From positions 1,984,001 to 2,048,000 of the forward strand of contig OX337230.1 of NCBI GenBank assembly GCA_946965045.2: DNA of 64,000 nucleotides, read 5' to 3'. Positions 53,824 to 63,670 of this stretch are shown piece by piece; position 1 is the stretch's first letter; each line of letters opens with the position of its first letter. The position numbers and the translations under genes are program-made. Source of the DNA: Epithemia pelagica. Lineage: Eukaryota; Bacillariophyta; Bacillariophyceae; Surirellales; Surirellaceae. The notes under the pieces were generated by a model. That model was not told the DNA's origin and made no database searches. It worked only from the letters and a program-made list of their open reading frames with translations.

Positions 53824-55115
53824 CTACCTTGACTCCTCCTTTTCTCGGAATAATTCCTTCAGCTCTTCTGCCTCCATTGAAAGCATCTCGTCGACTTCTT
53901 TAAAGAGAGGTTCGCCCTTGTCAGGTTCTTGGACTACGAGACCACGTCGCTCAAGCTCCTCTTCCCAGTCACGCTTCTTGTCGATATCTGGCGCATGAAT
54001 CCATCCGGTTTGTTCCGTCGTGAACGGTCCCGTATACGGCACGAGACCCATCGCTCTGGCTCGTTTGATCAGCTTGCTAACTTTCCGGTGGTCTCGAGCA
54101 CCGAGTCGAGTATGCATTCGATGTTTTATTTGAGAAGTCGGCGTCATGAAGGATCTCAGCAATGAGAGATTGTTATGATGGAGCAATCTGGGAGGAATTC
54201 TTTTGGCTTCCTTACGATTCACCAATCGATTAGCGCTTAGGTCTGCGGGCATAATGTCCGAGTATGGATCATCGCTGGACCCATCATTCATTTGATGACG
54301 AGAATAGTTCGTCATCCATTCAACCGACAGCTGCCGCTTATCCGGAGAAGTTGGAGCGTTCCTTTCGTCTCTCCATGGCTCTGGTGGTGTTTCGTCGTCC
54401 ATTACAGGAAAGTCATTTTTGTTGATATCCTGATTATGTTCTGTATAAAGCAACGAAAAAGCATGTCAGATTCCTATCAGCACGACAAGGTCCCAGTAGG
54501 TCCCTTTATTACAGCTCTCCACCTACGGGTTTTCATATACTCTCGAAAGCTTTCAAATTCTTCACTGGTCAAGCGCTGGGAAAAGCGTCCACTGCGTTTC
54601 CCCGCTTGGGTCTTCTTCATCATATCATCATTTGGAACCTCTGTAGTAGCCTGAGCCTTAGGGCTTCGTCCCAGAACATTCAAGCCCATATCTGCCTCTC
54701 GGACTCGGCGTCCAAGTTCACTTGCCCAGTTTTCACCCTGATTCTTCCAGTGCTCCTCAACGCGGCCAAGAATTGAAGCCTCTTGTTCCGAGCCACTAGC
54801 ACTCAGAACACTTCGATCTTTGTCCGACATTTGGTTTTCTTCTCCGGTGACGCGTCCCGTCGTTGTATCTCGCTTCAGGATTGGGGGATAATCAGATGAC
54901 GGCCCCATTCTGTCCTCGCCATCTTCATAGTTGACTCCAAAGATGTCGTCATCCTTGACAGAATCCGTAGTACCGCCTTTGAGCGTATCCTTCTCACCAC
55001 TGTCACCATCCGAGGTACTCAGGAACCGAAGCTGTACTATTCGTCTTGGTTTTAGGCCAAGAGGTTTCACGCGATAAGTGAAAGATCTGCAACCAGATAG
55101 AAACCGAGGTATCAT
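53824..55115 (-). CDS. Mitochondrial small-subunit ribosomal protein bS18m-like, extended
   Basis: Two exons: 54527-55115 and 53824-54440, 86-bp phase-1 intron; 401 aa. The C-terminal third contains an S18 core at about 279-330 (LLRSFMTPTSQIKHRMHTRL, then KVSKLIKRARAMGLVPYTG), which matches bacterial S18 apart from length: bacterial S18 is about 75 aa. The N-terminus (MIPRFLSGCRSFTYRVKPLGLKPRRIVQLRFLST) is Arg-rich without acids, as in a mitochondrial presequence. Residues about 40-250 are an acidic extension, unusual but known in mitoribosomal proteins of protists. It is divergent from the histidine acid phosphatase, with a tRNA gene between. The family call is fairly firm from the RAR-MGL-PY motif. 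Confidence 0.78.
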
Positions 55116-55258
55116 CTTGATCAAGCGTCAAATAAAGAGAATCAAGAACTTCTTGCGCACAAAATTGATGGATGGTGTTTGTCACAAAAGATCCCTTTTC
55201 GAAGACAACTTTCGATCAGTATGCGCAAAAACTGCTAATAAGTAACAATATAGAAGCA

Positions 55259-55329
55259 GCACCATTGGTTTAGTGGTAAAATCCAACGTTGCCATCGTTG
55301 GGCCCCGGGTTCGATTCCCGGATGGTGCA
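55259..55329 (+). tRNA. trnG-GCC: tRNA-Gly(GCC)
   Basis: 71 nt fold as a full cloverleaf: acceptor GCACCAT (55259-55265) pairs with ATGGTGC (55322-55328) with discriminator A55329. D arm GTTTAGTGGTAAAAT, anticodon stem CAACG/CGTTG, loop TTGCCAT with anticodon GCC at 55291-55293, and T arm CCGGGTTCGATTCCCGG (B box GGTTCGATTCC at 55308-55318). No intron. CCA is not encoded, as usual in eukaryotes. Translates GGC and GGT codons. Confidence 0.97.
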
Positions 55330-55331
55330 CA

Positions 55332-55336
55332 TTTTT
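55332..55336 (+). terminator. RNA polymerase III terminator of tRNA-Gly
   Basis: A run of five T residues begins 2 nt after the tRNA 3' end, the standard Pol III stop. Confidence 0.85.
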
Positions 55337-55392
55337 CTCCCATCGTGCATATTGTTTTGTTTACGGATATTGGCCTTTTGTTACACACGGTC

Positions 55393-56766
55393 ATGACGAG
55401 AATGAGCAAGTGTCGTAGGATCTATAATGTAACGCTCTTGCAATGGTACCGCCAAATCATGTTGATGTTTTTCGTTACACGCAGTTTTCTCCCAAAAACA
55501 GCCAACCCGTGTCGCTGGCGATCTTTCGTGGCGGAGGCAGGCACCTCATCGCAACCGACCTACAAAACCCTTCAAGTTCAGGTTATTCATCGCCATGGCG
55601 ATCGAACTCCAATCACACCCATGAAAGATGTTGAGTACTGGCAGGCTCAGCTTGTTCCTCCGCATCAATTGGAACGAATAGCTCTTGGTACGGCTATTGT
55701 AAGAGATAAGGGGAAAACGTTTTCTCACAATGCGGGAGGCAAGGGTGCATTTGGAAAACTGACTCAACTGGGACTCCTACAAATGGTTGAAGTTGGTGTC
55801 AGACTTCGCGAACAATTGTCTCAAGGCGACGGACCATTTCATTCTCCCCTTTTTAATGATGAGAGGCCTCTCCTAGGATCGAGTGTCCGAGTATTTTGCA
55901 CCGACTTTCCACGCACCATCCAATCAGTTCAGGGTCTCTTGGTTGGCCTCTTCGACAACATAGGGGCAGATGGGGACCAGCAAAACCTGCAATCTAACAG
56001 ACAAACTGATCTGATTCAAATTGATGTGCGGCACACGCTGACGATGATTCCGGATCCGCAGCCTCGTCATACCACGGAGCAAGAACGGTTGGAAGCCCTT
56101 GTGATGAGTAGCTCATACGTCATGGAAAAGGAGGCTGCAAACTTGGACCTGGCAAGACGTGTCACGGGAGCATTGCATCCGTTGCTAGGAACGGGAGCTC
56201 ACGAAGTTATATTTGGTGTGGATGAGCAGCATCCTGAAAAAATGTCGGTTGAAACAGAGCCACTGGGGTGGAATCAACTGGCTGAAATTACGAAGTGTTT
56301 GCTCGTACGAAATCTGTTACCACCTGAAATATCGAAAGAGGATGTGGAGATCATTGGTCAACATACGGCGTGGAGGTGGATTGAAACCTTTTCTCACCCC
56401 CGCTTGGTTTTTTTGGCCATGAACAAGCTTGTGTCTCAACAAGTGAAATATATGTTAGAATTTACAAATCAGCCTTGCTTGACGCTGTGGTCGGCGCATG
56501 ACAGTACCTTGCTTGGATTACTTTCTGCCTATCGACTGGAACAACCGTCAGCTTGGCCTGCTTATGCAAGCACCTTGGTCATTGAATTGGTTGAAGAAAC
56601 AAAACGACTAGATGATGGGTCAGAAACTTCAGAACTCGTGGTCTGCTTTTCTCTGAACGGACAAAGGCTTCGAACCATGTGGGATCGGGAAAGACCACTA
56701 GAAGCTATTCCTCTGTCTCTTTTACACGAAAAAATAAGGGAGGAAGGATCCAAACCTAGCCAGTAG
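55393..56766 (+). CDS. Histidine acid phosphatase (ACP6/lysophosphatidic-acid-phosphatase-like)
   Basis: Single exon, 457 aa from the ATG at 55393 (55402 also possible); the frame is open further upstream, but only through the tRNA gene. Branch-2 histidine phosphatase: catalytic VIHRHGDRTP at about 65-74 (His forms the phospho-intermediate, Arg binds phosphate) and the distal SAHDST near residue 366 (His-Asp proton donor). Layout suggests the ACP6/PXYLP1 group, which act on lysophosphatidate or a xylose phosphate; the substrate cannot be told. A hydrophobic segment near the start (QIMLMFFVTRSFL) may be a signal anchor. Convergent with CASP (230 bp). Confidence 0.88.
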   Translation: MTRMSKCRRIYNVTLLQWYRQIMLMFFVTRSFLPKTANPCRWRSFVAEAGTSSQPTYKTLQVQVIHRHGDRTPITPMKDVEYWQAQLVPPHQLERIALGTAIVRDKGKTFSHNAGGKGAFGKLTQLGLLQMVEVGVRLREQLSQGDGPFHSPLFNDERPLLGSSVRVFCTDFPRTIQSVQGLLVGLFDNIGADGDQQNLQSNRQTDLIQIDVRHTLTMIPDPQPRHTTEQERLEALVMSSSYVMEKEAANLDLARRVTGALHPLLGTGAHEVIFGVDEQHPEKMSVETEPLGWNQLAEITKCLLVRNLLPPEISKEDVEIIGQHTAWRWIETFSHPRLVFLAMNKLVSQQVKYMLEFTNQPCLTLWSAHDSTLLGLLSAYRLEQPSAWPAYASTLVIELVEETKRLDDGSETSELVVCFSLNGQRLRTMWDRERPLEAIPLSLLHEKIREEGSKPSQ

Positions 56767-56996
56767 GCGTTACACTCGTGGCACAATTGAGATCGTGATC
56801 TCATCGTCGCTTGATTCTTACCTTCAGATTTGAAACACTCAATTGATTCAACTTGAAAAAAATAAATTAATCGCTTCTTTATGAAGATGTCACTACCACT
56901 TCTTCAAATGCGAACCTCGTCATCTGTTAAGTGTGGCCGAATGCTTTAGATGTGGATTTCTATATTCGTGGCGTCACCCATAGATACAGCGGGAAC

Positions 56997-59401
56997 TTAG
57001 TTGCTTGGTCGAAGATTCGACTTGCTGAGTGCCGCAGCAGCTTCGGCAGCCTTTTCAGTTTGTTGTTCATGCGGCAGAAAGGCCAAATGGTCATTGTTCA
57101 CATTGTGGCAACCATCAGTATGAGACCAATGGTAGGTCGTAACAAACACAAGAAGATGTAAGGCTGAGACGTAAAAGAACAGCGCTGTCCGCATTTCTTT
57201 TGTAGCCAGGACGGTCTTCGCCACGACAAAAACCGCACGTTCCATAGGTGGCATTTCATTCAATTTTCGTTGACGTTCTGCCTTGCTGAATTGTCTGAAA
57301 GGGTCCACAGAAGCTTCGTAGCGCTGCTCCAAGGCTTCCAAATCTAGATCTCGATCACTCACGTTTGAGCGCCGACCCGTCTTGTTATAGTTCTGCAGGT
57401 ACCGAACCTTCTCGTAGAGTTTCGTGTTATCGGCTTTCAGTGACTCGGATGACTGCACCTGCACCTGGAGTTCCCGTTTGAACGAATCACGTTCTGCCTC
57501 TAGAGCTTCGCAGCGTGCTCTTAAACGGTCTCGCTGAGCCATTACTATTGTGGCCACTGAATGGTCGTCTTCTGCTTTCTCGCTCGCCGCCGCAGAAGGA
57601 GCTGGAGCGGGGGTGATTGGCTTCGCCGGGATGGGCGCGTTGGGGTCCAAGATGGTCTGTAAAGTCTCGGGAGTCGCATCATTCCGGGCAGCAACAACTG
57701 AGCGTGGCTTCGATGAAGGAGTCACTGGCCTCGCAGTAGCAATGGCCTTTTCCAAATCCTTTTCCAGCGAGAATACTAGTTTGTCTGCTTCTTCCTTTGA
57801 TTTGAGGGCATCCGCAAGATCTCCTTTCAGAGAATCTACTTGCTGCACAAGCTCTGTCTTCGCAACACGCTCCCTCACGAGGTCAGTCTCTGCCCTGCGA
57901 AGTTTAGACACAAGAACAGCCTCCAGATCCTTATCATCGGGGCTACCACTTGTGATTTCGGGATCTCTATCCGCGTCCACGTCATCAGCATTGTACTCCA
58001 GGCGCTTCAGAACACGCAATTCCCTTCTCATACTGTCAACTTCAGCCTGGGAAGGGGCTGACTGCAGCTGAGCGTCAAGTGAATCAACAGTGGCATTCGC
58101 ATTTTCAACTTCCTGTTTCAGTTCTTTTGTCTTTTGCTCGTAAGCATCTTTCTCCATCGCGAGTTGTTTATCCTTCAGTTTAATCTCATCTCGAAGAAGA
58201 CTAGCCGTTTCGGAGAGTTCTGTCACCTCTGCTTCATAGGCTTGTCGTTCTGCTACAAGATCTCTCATGTTTACACCTCCCGATGGTGGTGGGGTTCTAC
58301 CGGATTTACCCCCTTCAAGTGCAGCCACCTTCAACCGAAGGTCGTCTCTTTCCCGAGAAGTAGTCTGCAGGGTTTCCCTCAATCGAGTAGAATCGTCCAC
58401 AAGAATTCGGCGCTGAGCTTCCCACGCTGCCTCACGCTGTGACACACCTTCGTCGGTCTCCAATAGGTGTGCTTGGGTTGCCTCCCGTCCAGCACGCTCA
58501 GCTTTCAGCTGCAATTCCAGAGTCTGTACTTTACGCTCAAGAGCCGCTTCTCGTTCAAGAGCTTCCGTTACGCGACGACCTTCACGCTCCTCCACCTCTT
58601 CCTTATGCTTTTCTAGTTCTTCCTCGAGCTGTTCTTCACCTGATGTACGGAGCTCTTCGATCCTTGCCTCAAGCTTCCGGATAGTAATATCCTGGTTCTT
58701 CAGATTTCGGAACTCAACCTAAGGAAGAAACAAAAGAGTTCGATTAGTGTTCAAAGTATCCACATTCGAAAAAGAGCTGCCCAAGCACTCACTTCATACT
58801 CGGCGACTTCACGTCTGAGGTTGATTAATTCTTCCCGTTCTTCTTTGTTTAAGCCACTCCCACTGCTTGCCCCTTGACTCTCCTTGTTCTGAGAAGCAAT
58901 TGCTGTCTCTTTCGTTTCAAGCTCCTCGCTCACAGTTTCTACCGTACGTCGCAGCTGGGAAATCTGTGACTGCTGATCATGGAGCTGTTGCACCATTGCC
59001 TGCATAATAGTTGCTGGATCGCTTTGTTCCATAAGAGACTGAGCAAGCGCACTGTATCCGGCCTCTGATGACTTGCATCGACGCGTGATTTTGTCGATTT
59101 CTTCCTGATACGCTTTAATTGTTGTCTTGCATTCTGCCGCGAGAGACTCGACAGCTTTTATTGAGGCATCAGCGTTTTCCTGAGAAAGGCTTGTTCCCAA
59201 AGTTCCTGATGCCTGTTCTGCATTCTTCAAGGAGCGTTTGAACTGCTTAGTGGTTTCCGAGAGTTGTTTCCGGGCCTGTGTTGATTGCTTGTGGGCTTCC
59301 TTTGCAGCCTGGAGAGTAACTGTTACAGAGGACAGCGTCGACTGCCAATTGAAACTAGCCCAGCCGTCGACATGAGGCTGGATCATCGCAACATCGGCCA
59401 T
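56997..59401 (-). CDS. CASP: CASP/COY1-like Golgi coiled-coil membrane protein
   Basis: Two exons: 58793-59401 and 56997-58718, 74-bp intron in phase 0; 776 aa. CASP is a golgin tethered to Golgi membranes by a C-terminal helix. The N-terminus has the conserved TSLSQENADASIKAVE and YQEEIDKITRRCKSSE-type region, then a long heptad coiled coil, the signature EFRNLKNQDITIRKLE at the start of exon 2, LYEKVRYLQNY (about 660), LEQRYEASVDPFRQFSKAER and a C-terminal anchor (TALFFYVSALHLLVFVTTYHW), with a conserved Tyr-His just after. A Pro/Ala linker lies at about 560-600. The piggyBac element is inserted 120 bp upstream of its ATG, so its promoter may be altered. Confidence 0.9.
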
Positions 59402-59524
59402 GGTGATTGTTTGTGTTGTTTCGCTAGACCCGATATCTATTCAGGCTTCAGGCATTTGGCGGAGACTTTTGACCTATATCCCAGAAAACAAAAACCGAAC
59501 ACATGAAACGTGCTTCTTTTTTAA

Positions 59525-59540
59525 CCCTTTCAGCCCGGCA
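59525..59540 (+). repeat. piggyBac left terminal inverted repeat
   Basis: CCCTTTCAGCCCGGCA, preceded by TTAA. It is the exact reverse complement of 63276-63291. Confidence 0.95.
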
Positions 59541-59552
59541 TACCCCATTTTC

Positions 59553-59566
59553 TGACAAATATGTCA
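59553..59566. repeat. Left subterminal inverted motif
   Basis: TGACAAATATGTCA, a TGACA/TGTCA hairpin 28 bp inside the left end. It mirrors the right-end motif at 63243-63256 and is a likely transposase-binding site by position. Confidence 0.65.
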
Positions 59567-59749
59567 GTCATTTTCATTTTAAGATGACCGTACCACTCAC
59601 TTAACATAAATCTTGCGTATCTCTATGGGTATATCAAACCACGTCATTCCACGTAAGTATAATCTATAGGGACAAACAACCCAAGACTCGTCCCCTTTTT
59701 GTTCGTTTGCATTCATCCACCTCGTCCTCATCCCTTGCCTCTGGACACC

Positions 59750-60535
59750 ATGGAGTCCCCTACAGAGCGGCAACCGTCCAAGCGCTTTAAACACAACACA
59801 CCACAATCTGAAGCAAAATGTTTGTTCATAGAAGATGAAGACGAACAAGTTTTCAAGAAGGAATGCAAGGCGGCCTCTTCTCCGTTGTTCCTTAGCCCTC
59901 TGGGCAACAAATTGGTTATTGCTGCAGAAGCGAAAGGAGAACCAATTGATTTGCTCGAAATCAACAAGAAAGTTATTGAACACGACGTTCAAGAAATGAT
60001 TGATGAAGACAACAAGTTGCTCGATCTGGATTCCAGCAAGACTACCACTCAAGAAAGCGATGCCAAACCGCCTGCTGCAGGCCAGACTATTACCGCACAG
60101 AAGAAGAAGAAAGACAAAAAAGCAGAGAAGAAAGGTGATGTGAAGACCGAGATCGAAGCAGCTCCATTTATTCCGCACAATGCAGACGAGATCTGTGACG
60201 AATGTGGACTCAGTCCCTGCGAAGCAGAAACATACAAGGTTCTCCTACAGAAGGCAGGGGATGAAGTGTCAAAGAAAAACAACCATCATAACAGGGCTAC
60301 TCGCCACCACTTGTACAAGCTATACACCGCTACCAAGTATGGCAAACTCGGGCGATCACATCGCGTTCGGATTCCAGAATGCGTGGAAGAATCTATTCAT
60401 GATATGTTCCCCGATCCAAACAACGAGTATACTGGATTTCGACATTCTATCGGAGAATTGCAAGGCGACGACTACGACCGCTTGATGGTAGATGAACAAC
60501 CAGCCAACTACTCTGATTCTTCAGACGACGAATAA
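59750..60535 (+). CDS. Accessory ORF carried by the piggyBac element, unknown function
   Basis: Single exon, 261 aa from the ATG at 59750 after the left terminal repeat. The N-terminal 140 residues are charged and Lys-rich with a helical, acidic core (EEDEQVFKKE-like) and a nuclear-signal-like KKKKDKKAEKK. The C-terminal part has a compact zinc-type motif (ICDECGLSPCEAETY, about 145-160), then RHHLYKLYTATKYGKLGRSHRVRIP and VEESIHDMFPDPNNEYTGFR. That last block resembles (from memory) a family repeated many times in diatom and oomycete genomes, often beside transposases. Position and opposite orientation to the transposase make it cargo or an accessory transposition factor; its role is unknown. 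Confidence 0.78.
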   Translation: MESPTERQPSKRFKHNTPQSEAKCLFIEDEDEQVFKKECKAASSPLFLSPLGNKLVIAAEAKGEPIDLLEINKKVIEHDVQEMIDEDNKLLDLDSSKTTTQESDAKPPAAGQTITAQKKKKDKKAEKKGDVKTEIEAAPFIPHNADEICDECGLSPCEAETYKVLLQKAGDEVSKKNNHHNRATRHHLYKLYTATKYGKLGRSHRVRIPECVEESIHDMFPDPNNEYTGFRHSIGELQGDDYDRLMVDEQPANYSDSSDDE

Positions 60536-60691
60536 GGTAAACATATTTACTATAGAATGACTTCTCATCTTCTTTTTAGATGTAAATACTCGTACGACAT
60601 GGATTTTTTTTTAGAACTTGCTGCAATACATGAATGTAGTGCTCATTGGTGCTGATGTAGTGTTCGTGGATGCTTTTGCAGCTTTGGTCAT

Positions 60692-62934
60692 CTATCCAAA
60701 TTTTCGGACTTGGTTTTCCTTGGCACAAATTCCCTTCTGGGCTTTCTCCTTCTGTTTCTCGGTTGGAGTGTCATATCCTTCCACGTTCCAGTCCAAGACG
60801 TGGGGGTTTTCCGAATGGTACTCGTCCAAGCGATCATGAATCTTCTTACATTCATCATTGTAGTTCTTTATATTGTAATAGTTGTGATACAGGCTGAAAC
60901 ACTCCGGATGGAAGCATTTCTGGCACTGCACACAACCATAAACTGTCAACGGGTTGGCCGTTGCAGTATCGCCCATAATCCGGCAAAGGTGACAGACGCC
61001 ACGATGTTTGGATCCCTTCTTACTGTTCTTGTCAGGATTGACCGTGAAAATGTGATGATGCAATGCAGACTCGTACTTGATGAGGTTTTTTGCTCCGATT
61101 GCTGTCTCATCGTCGTCCTCTTCAACAGATCCCAAACTTGATCCACCTGCCCTTGACCGGACAGCGGAAGCCGGCACAGAGCCACTACTCGGTGGCGTTC
61201 CCTTCTTACGACCTGATTTCGGTGTTCTTTTGCCCTGTTGGTATAGTTCTGCATAGGGAGAGCAAAGAGCGCAGGCAAGTTGGCGCTTGAACTCGCGAAG
61301 TTTCATTACATTTGACCGTTTCCCATCGTCATCCTCCTCGACTTCTATGAGCTTCATTTGGTGCAACTTGAGATAGACTTGAAAGGCATTCAGGATACAG
61401 AGATCCTGAAGGAAGTGCCATACTTGGAGCGATAACTGATATTCTTTTCTACGACATGCATTGGTGGCTCTCATTTGATCTGCACGATCTACACCGTTCA
61501 TGAACAGGTTGTAGGCCACAACCGGTGCTGGTGCTTTGAATGCATGTCGGATGTGCATTGAATGACCAATCCATCGCCAGAGGGTTGCCAACCCATGCAC
61601 CTTCTCCACAGCTTCCTCATCATTGTCATACAGCAACGTTTTGGACGGAGTTCCAAAAAGATCGTTGGTGTAGAAGACAACTGGTTTTTTGTCTAAGTAG
61701 ACAATATATCCACAACAGTCTGCCGCTATGGCATATTCCTTCTCGATCTCCACTATATCTGACAACTCAAAGCCAACTTTCATGCGTGGCAATGTCTTGG
61801 AGTACTCTTTTTGTTTTTCCTTTTGCTTTTGCTTTTCCTTTTCAGGATGCACAACGGCGTTGAATGCCTTCACTAACACCCAAGAACCACGAGGCTTTCC
61901 ATCAATCGCTCGTCCCAAAGAGTGCCTTGTGTAAAAATTATCCATGTACACAATGGTAGGTGGGATCTTCTCTCTGGGACGAGTGGACTTGGCAGAGACG
62001 AGTGCACGATACAATAAGCCAAGCATGAGAACCCACAACATACTTGCAGAATCAACTGCCACAGGACAAGCATTTCTGATACGAGATTTTGTTGCTTGAA
62101 GGAACAAGTCAGTTCGCCAAACAACTTCAAAAACTGTTCTGCAGGCGTTTGATTGACTGTGTTGCCGGAACCATTGTCCCAAAGGCCAAAGGTGTATGTA
62201 TAAGTCCATCCCACTACAGCGTAATATCGAATGGCAAACTTGTCGGGCTTCGAAGGGATGTATGTCGAAGCCCTGGTCCTGGCTTTGGTCGGGCAACTTG
62301 CTTCGTCGAGAGCAATAGGACCAATGGGTTGAGCAACTGAAGCAAAGTTACGAAGAATATGGCTCTTTGCAGCTCTCATTGACCACAGAGGGTCGTCAGG
62401 ATTCTTTGCCATCGACTGAGAGTATATGCGAAGAGAACCACGAATGGCTACAAAGGTATCTCTCGACATGGTAGAAGAGAAAGCAGAAGAGCCCAAGAAC
62501 ATCTTTTGACTCCACAACTCCTTCATTTGTGTAGAGTTACAGAGCGACATCGCAATGTCCAATCCCAACACACACCGAAGAGCTTTTGTGGTGAGTACAA
62601 TTTTGGCTCTCTGTCCACTCTGCTTCTCTTCCAAGGCCTGTTTCGTTGCTTTGAACATGAATCGATCGATGAACCGAGGAGGGATAAAGAGGAGGAATAG
62701 TCCTAATGGACCAGACTCCAAGAAGGCTTGTTGGCATGCCTTTGGATCATGTAGGTGAAGATCTGAGGAGGCGATTTGGTTGTCGATGTATTGGTTCTCG
62801 CTTCGGTTCTTGGAAATATCCCCCAACTTGACCTTGCCATCACGGTGCAGACTTGTAATTACGTCGTCGTCCTCTTCATTAGCATCGTCATTGTCATAGT
62901 TGAGCCGGACAGCGGCGTCAGAGGTACTTTCCAT
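60692..62934 (-). pseudogene. piggyBac (DDE_Tnp_1_7) transposase, one -1 frameshift
   Basis: About 747 codons from the ATG at 62934 to the TAG at 60692, with one base missing near 62105-62115, where FGELT in the first frame must continue as DLFLQATKSRIRNACP in the second. The catalytic Asp triad is complete: PIALDEASCPTKAR (first Asp), IVYMDNFYTRHSLG (second) and MNGVDRADQM (third). The C-terminal cysteine-rich domain that binds the terminal repeats is present (CHLCRIMG, then CVQCQKCFHPECFSLYH). A Lys/Glu-rich insert (KEKQKQKEKQKE) lies before the third Asp. Apart from the frameshift the protein looks intact, so decay is recent or the shift is an assembly error. Confidence 0.88.
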
Positions 62935-63242
62935 GGTTGAAAGAGACGATGGAGGTGCCTGGGTACAAAAATGAGTGGTGTGAAATTTCAGAAAAAACAG
63001 CAAAACTCAACAAGTAACTGGCAGATCATGATGGTCCGACCACCCATCGATAGAACACACTAAGACGCATCTATGGTAACAAACAGTACTCCGATAACAG
63101 AGAAGTCATTGACATATGATCGTTGCAAAATCTCAATTTTGGCAATTGATGATATTGTCATCATTTTTTGAATCACGAGTTGTTGGTCATAACTCACGTG
63201 GTGTTTTGTTAAATGGATTGCAATTTTGTTAACTATTTTTGA

Positions 63243-63256
63243 TGACAAATTTGTCA
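63243..63256. repeat. Right subterminal perfect palindrome
   Basis: TGACAAATTTGTCA, a perfect palindrome 35 bp inside the right end, pairing with the left motif at 59553-59566. Confidence 0.7.
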
Positions 63257-63275
63257 GTGACCGGGCCAAAAAAAG

Positions 63276-63291
63276 TGCCGGGCTGAAAGGG
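63276..63291 (-). repeat. piggyBac right terminal inverted repeat
   Basis: TGCCGGGCTGAAAGGG followed by TTAA, the exact reverse complement of the left repeat. Confidence 0.95.
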
Positions 63292-63295
63292 TTAA

Positions 63296-63670
63296 CAGAA
63301 CTTAATAGAAATTTAGCAGAAAAAATCAAGACCCGATTGGAATAAAAACAGAAAAAGACTTCTCTCACATTATTTGAAATTTGAATACCCGATCATCCTC
63401 CTATACGTTGTATTACAATAACAGAATATAGGGTAACCTTACTCCTATCCCTATCCTATTGTTGAAATTGTGGCCCATATTTGGCAATGAACGACGAATG
63501 TGTGGAATCTACCACGGCTATGTGGCCGATTTTGGTGGGAGCTGTGTACGACTCCCATCTGTGATCCAAGGTAGATTTGTCTGTAATGAACGTATAATCT
63601 TTCTGATAAGCGAACTTTTAGCAGTTTATCAGACCCATTCGTTCCGTTTTTTCGAGTGAACTACATCACC
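63296..63670. other. Possible 5' end of a retroelement
   Basis: 375 bp between the piggyBac element and the gag-like ORF. It could hold a 5' LTR and leader. A TTATCAGA sequence at about 63626-63633 is weakly like the initiator-tRNA primer-binding site of copia elements. Nothing can be proven without the second LTR. Confidence 0.3.

Larger units (their letters stand above)
59521..63295. mobile_element. piggyBac-type DNA transposon with TTAA flanks and perfect terminal repeats
   Basis: A 3.8-kb element bounded on each side by TTAA (59521-59524 and 63292-63295), the piggyBac target duplication. It has 16-bp perfect inverted repeats beginning with CCC (59525-59540 and 63276-63291). Subterminal inverted motifs lie just inside. 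It holds a minus-strand DDE transposase with one frameshift (60692-62934) and a convergent plus-strand accessory ORF (59750-60535), stops 156 bp apart. The intact ends suggest recent insertion and possible mobilisation by another source of transposase. Confidence 0.92.

Noticed and set aside
55273-55392. Upstream extension of the histidine phosphatase frame
   Set aside because: It would translate through the tRNA-Gly gene; the first ATG after it (55393) is the sensible start.
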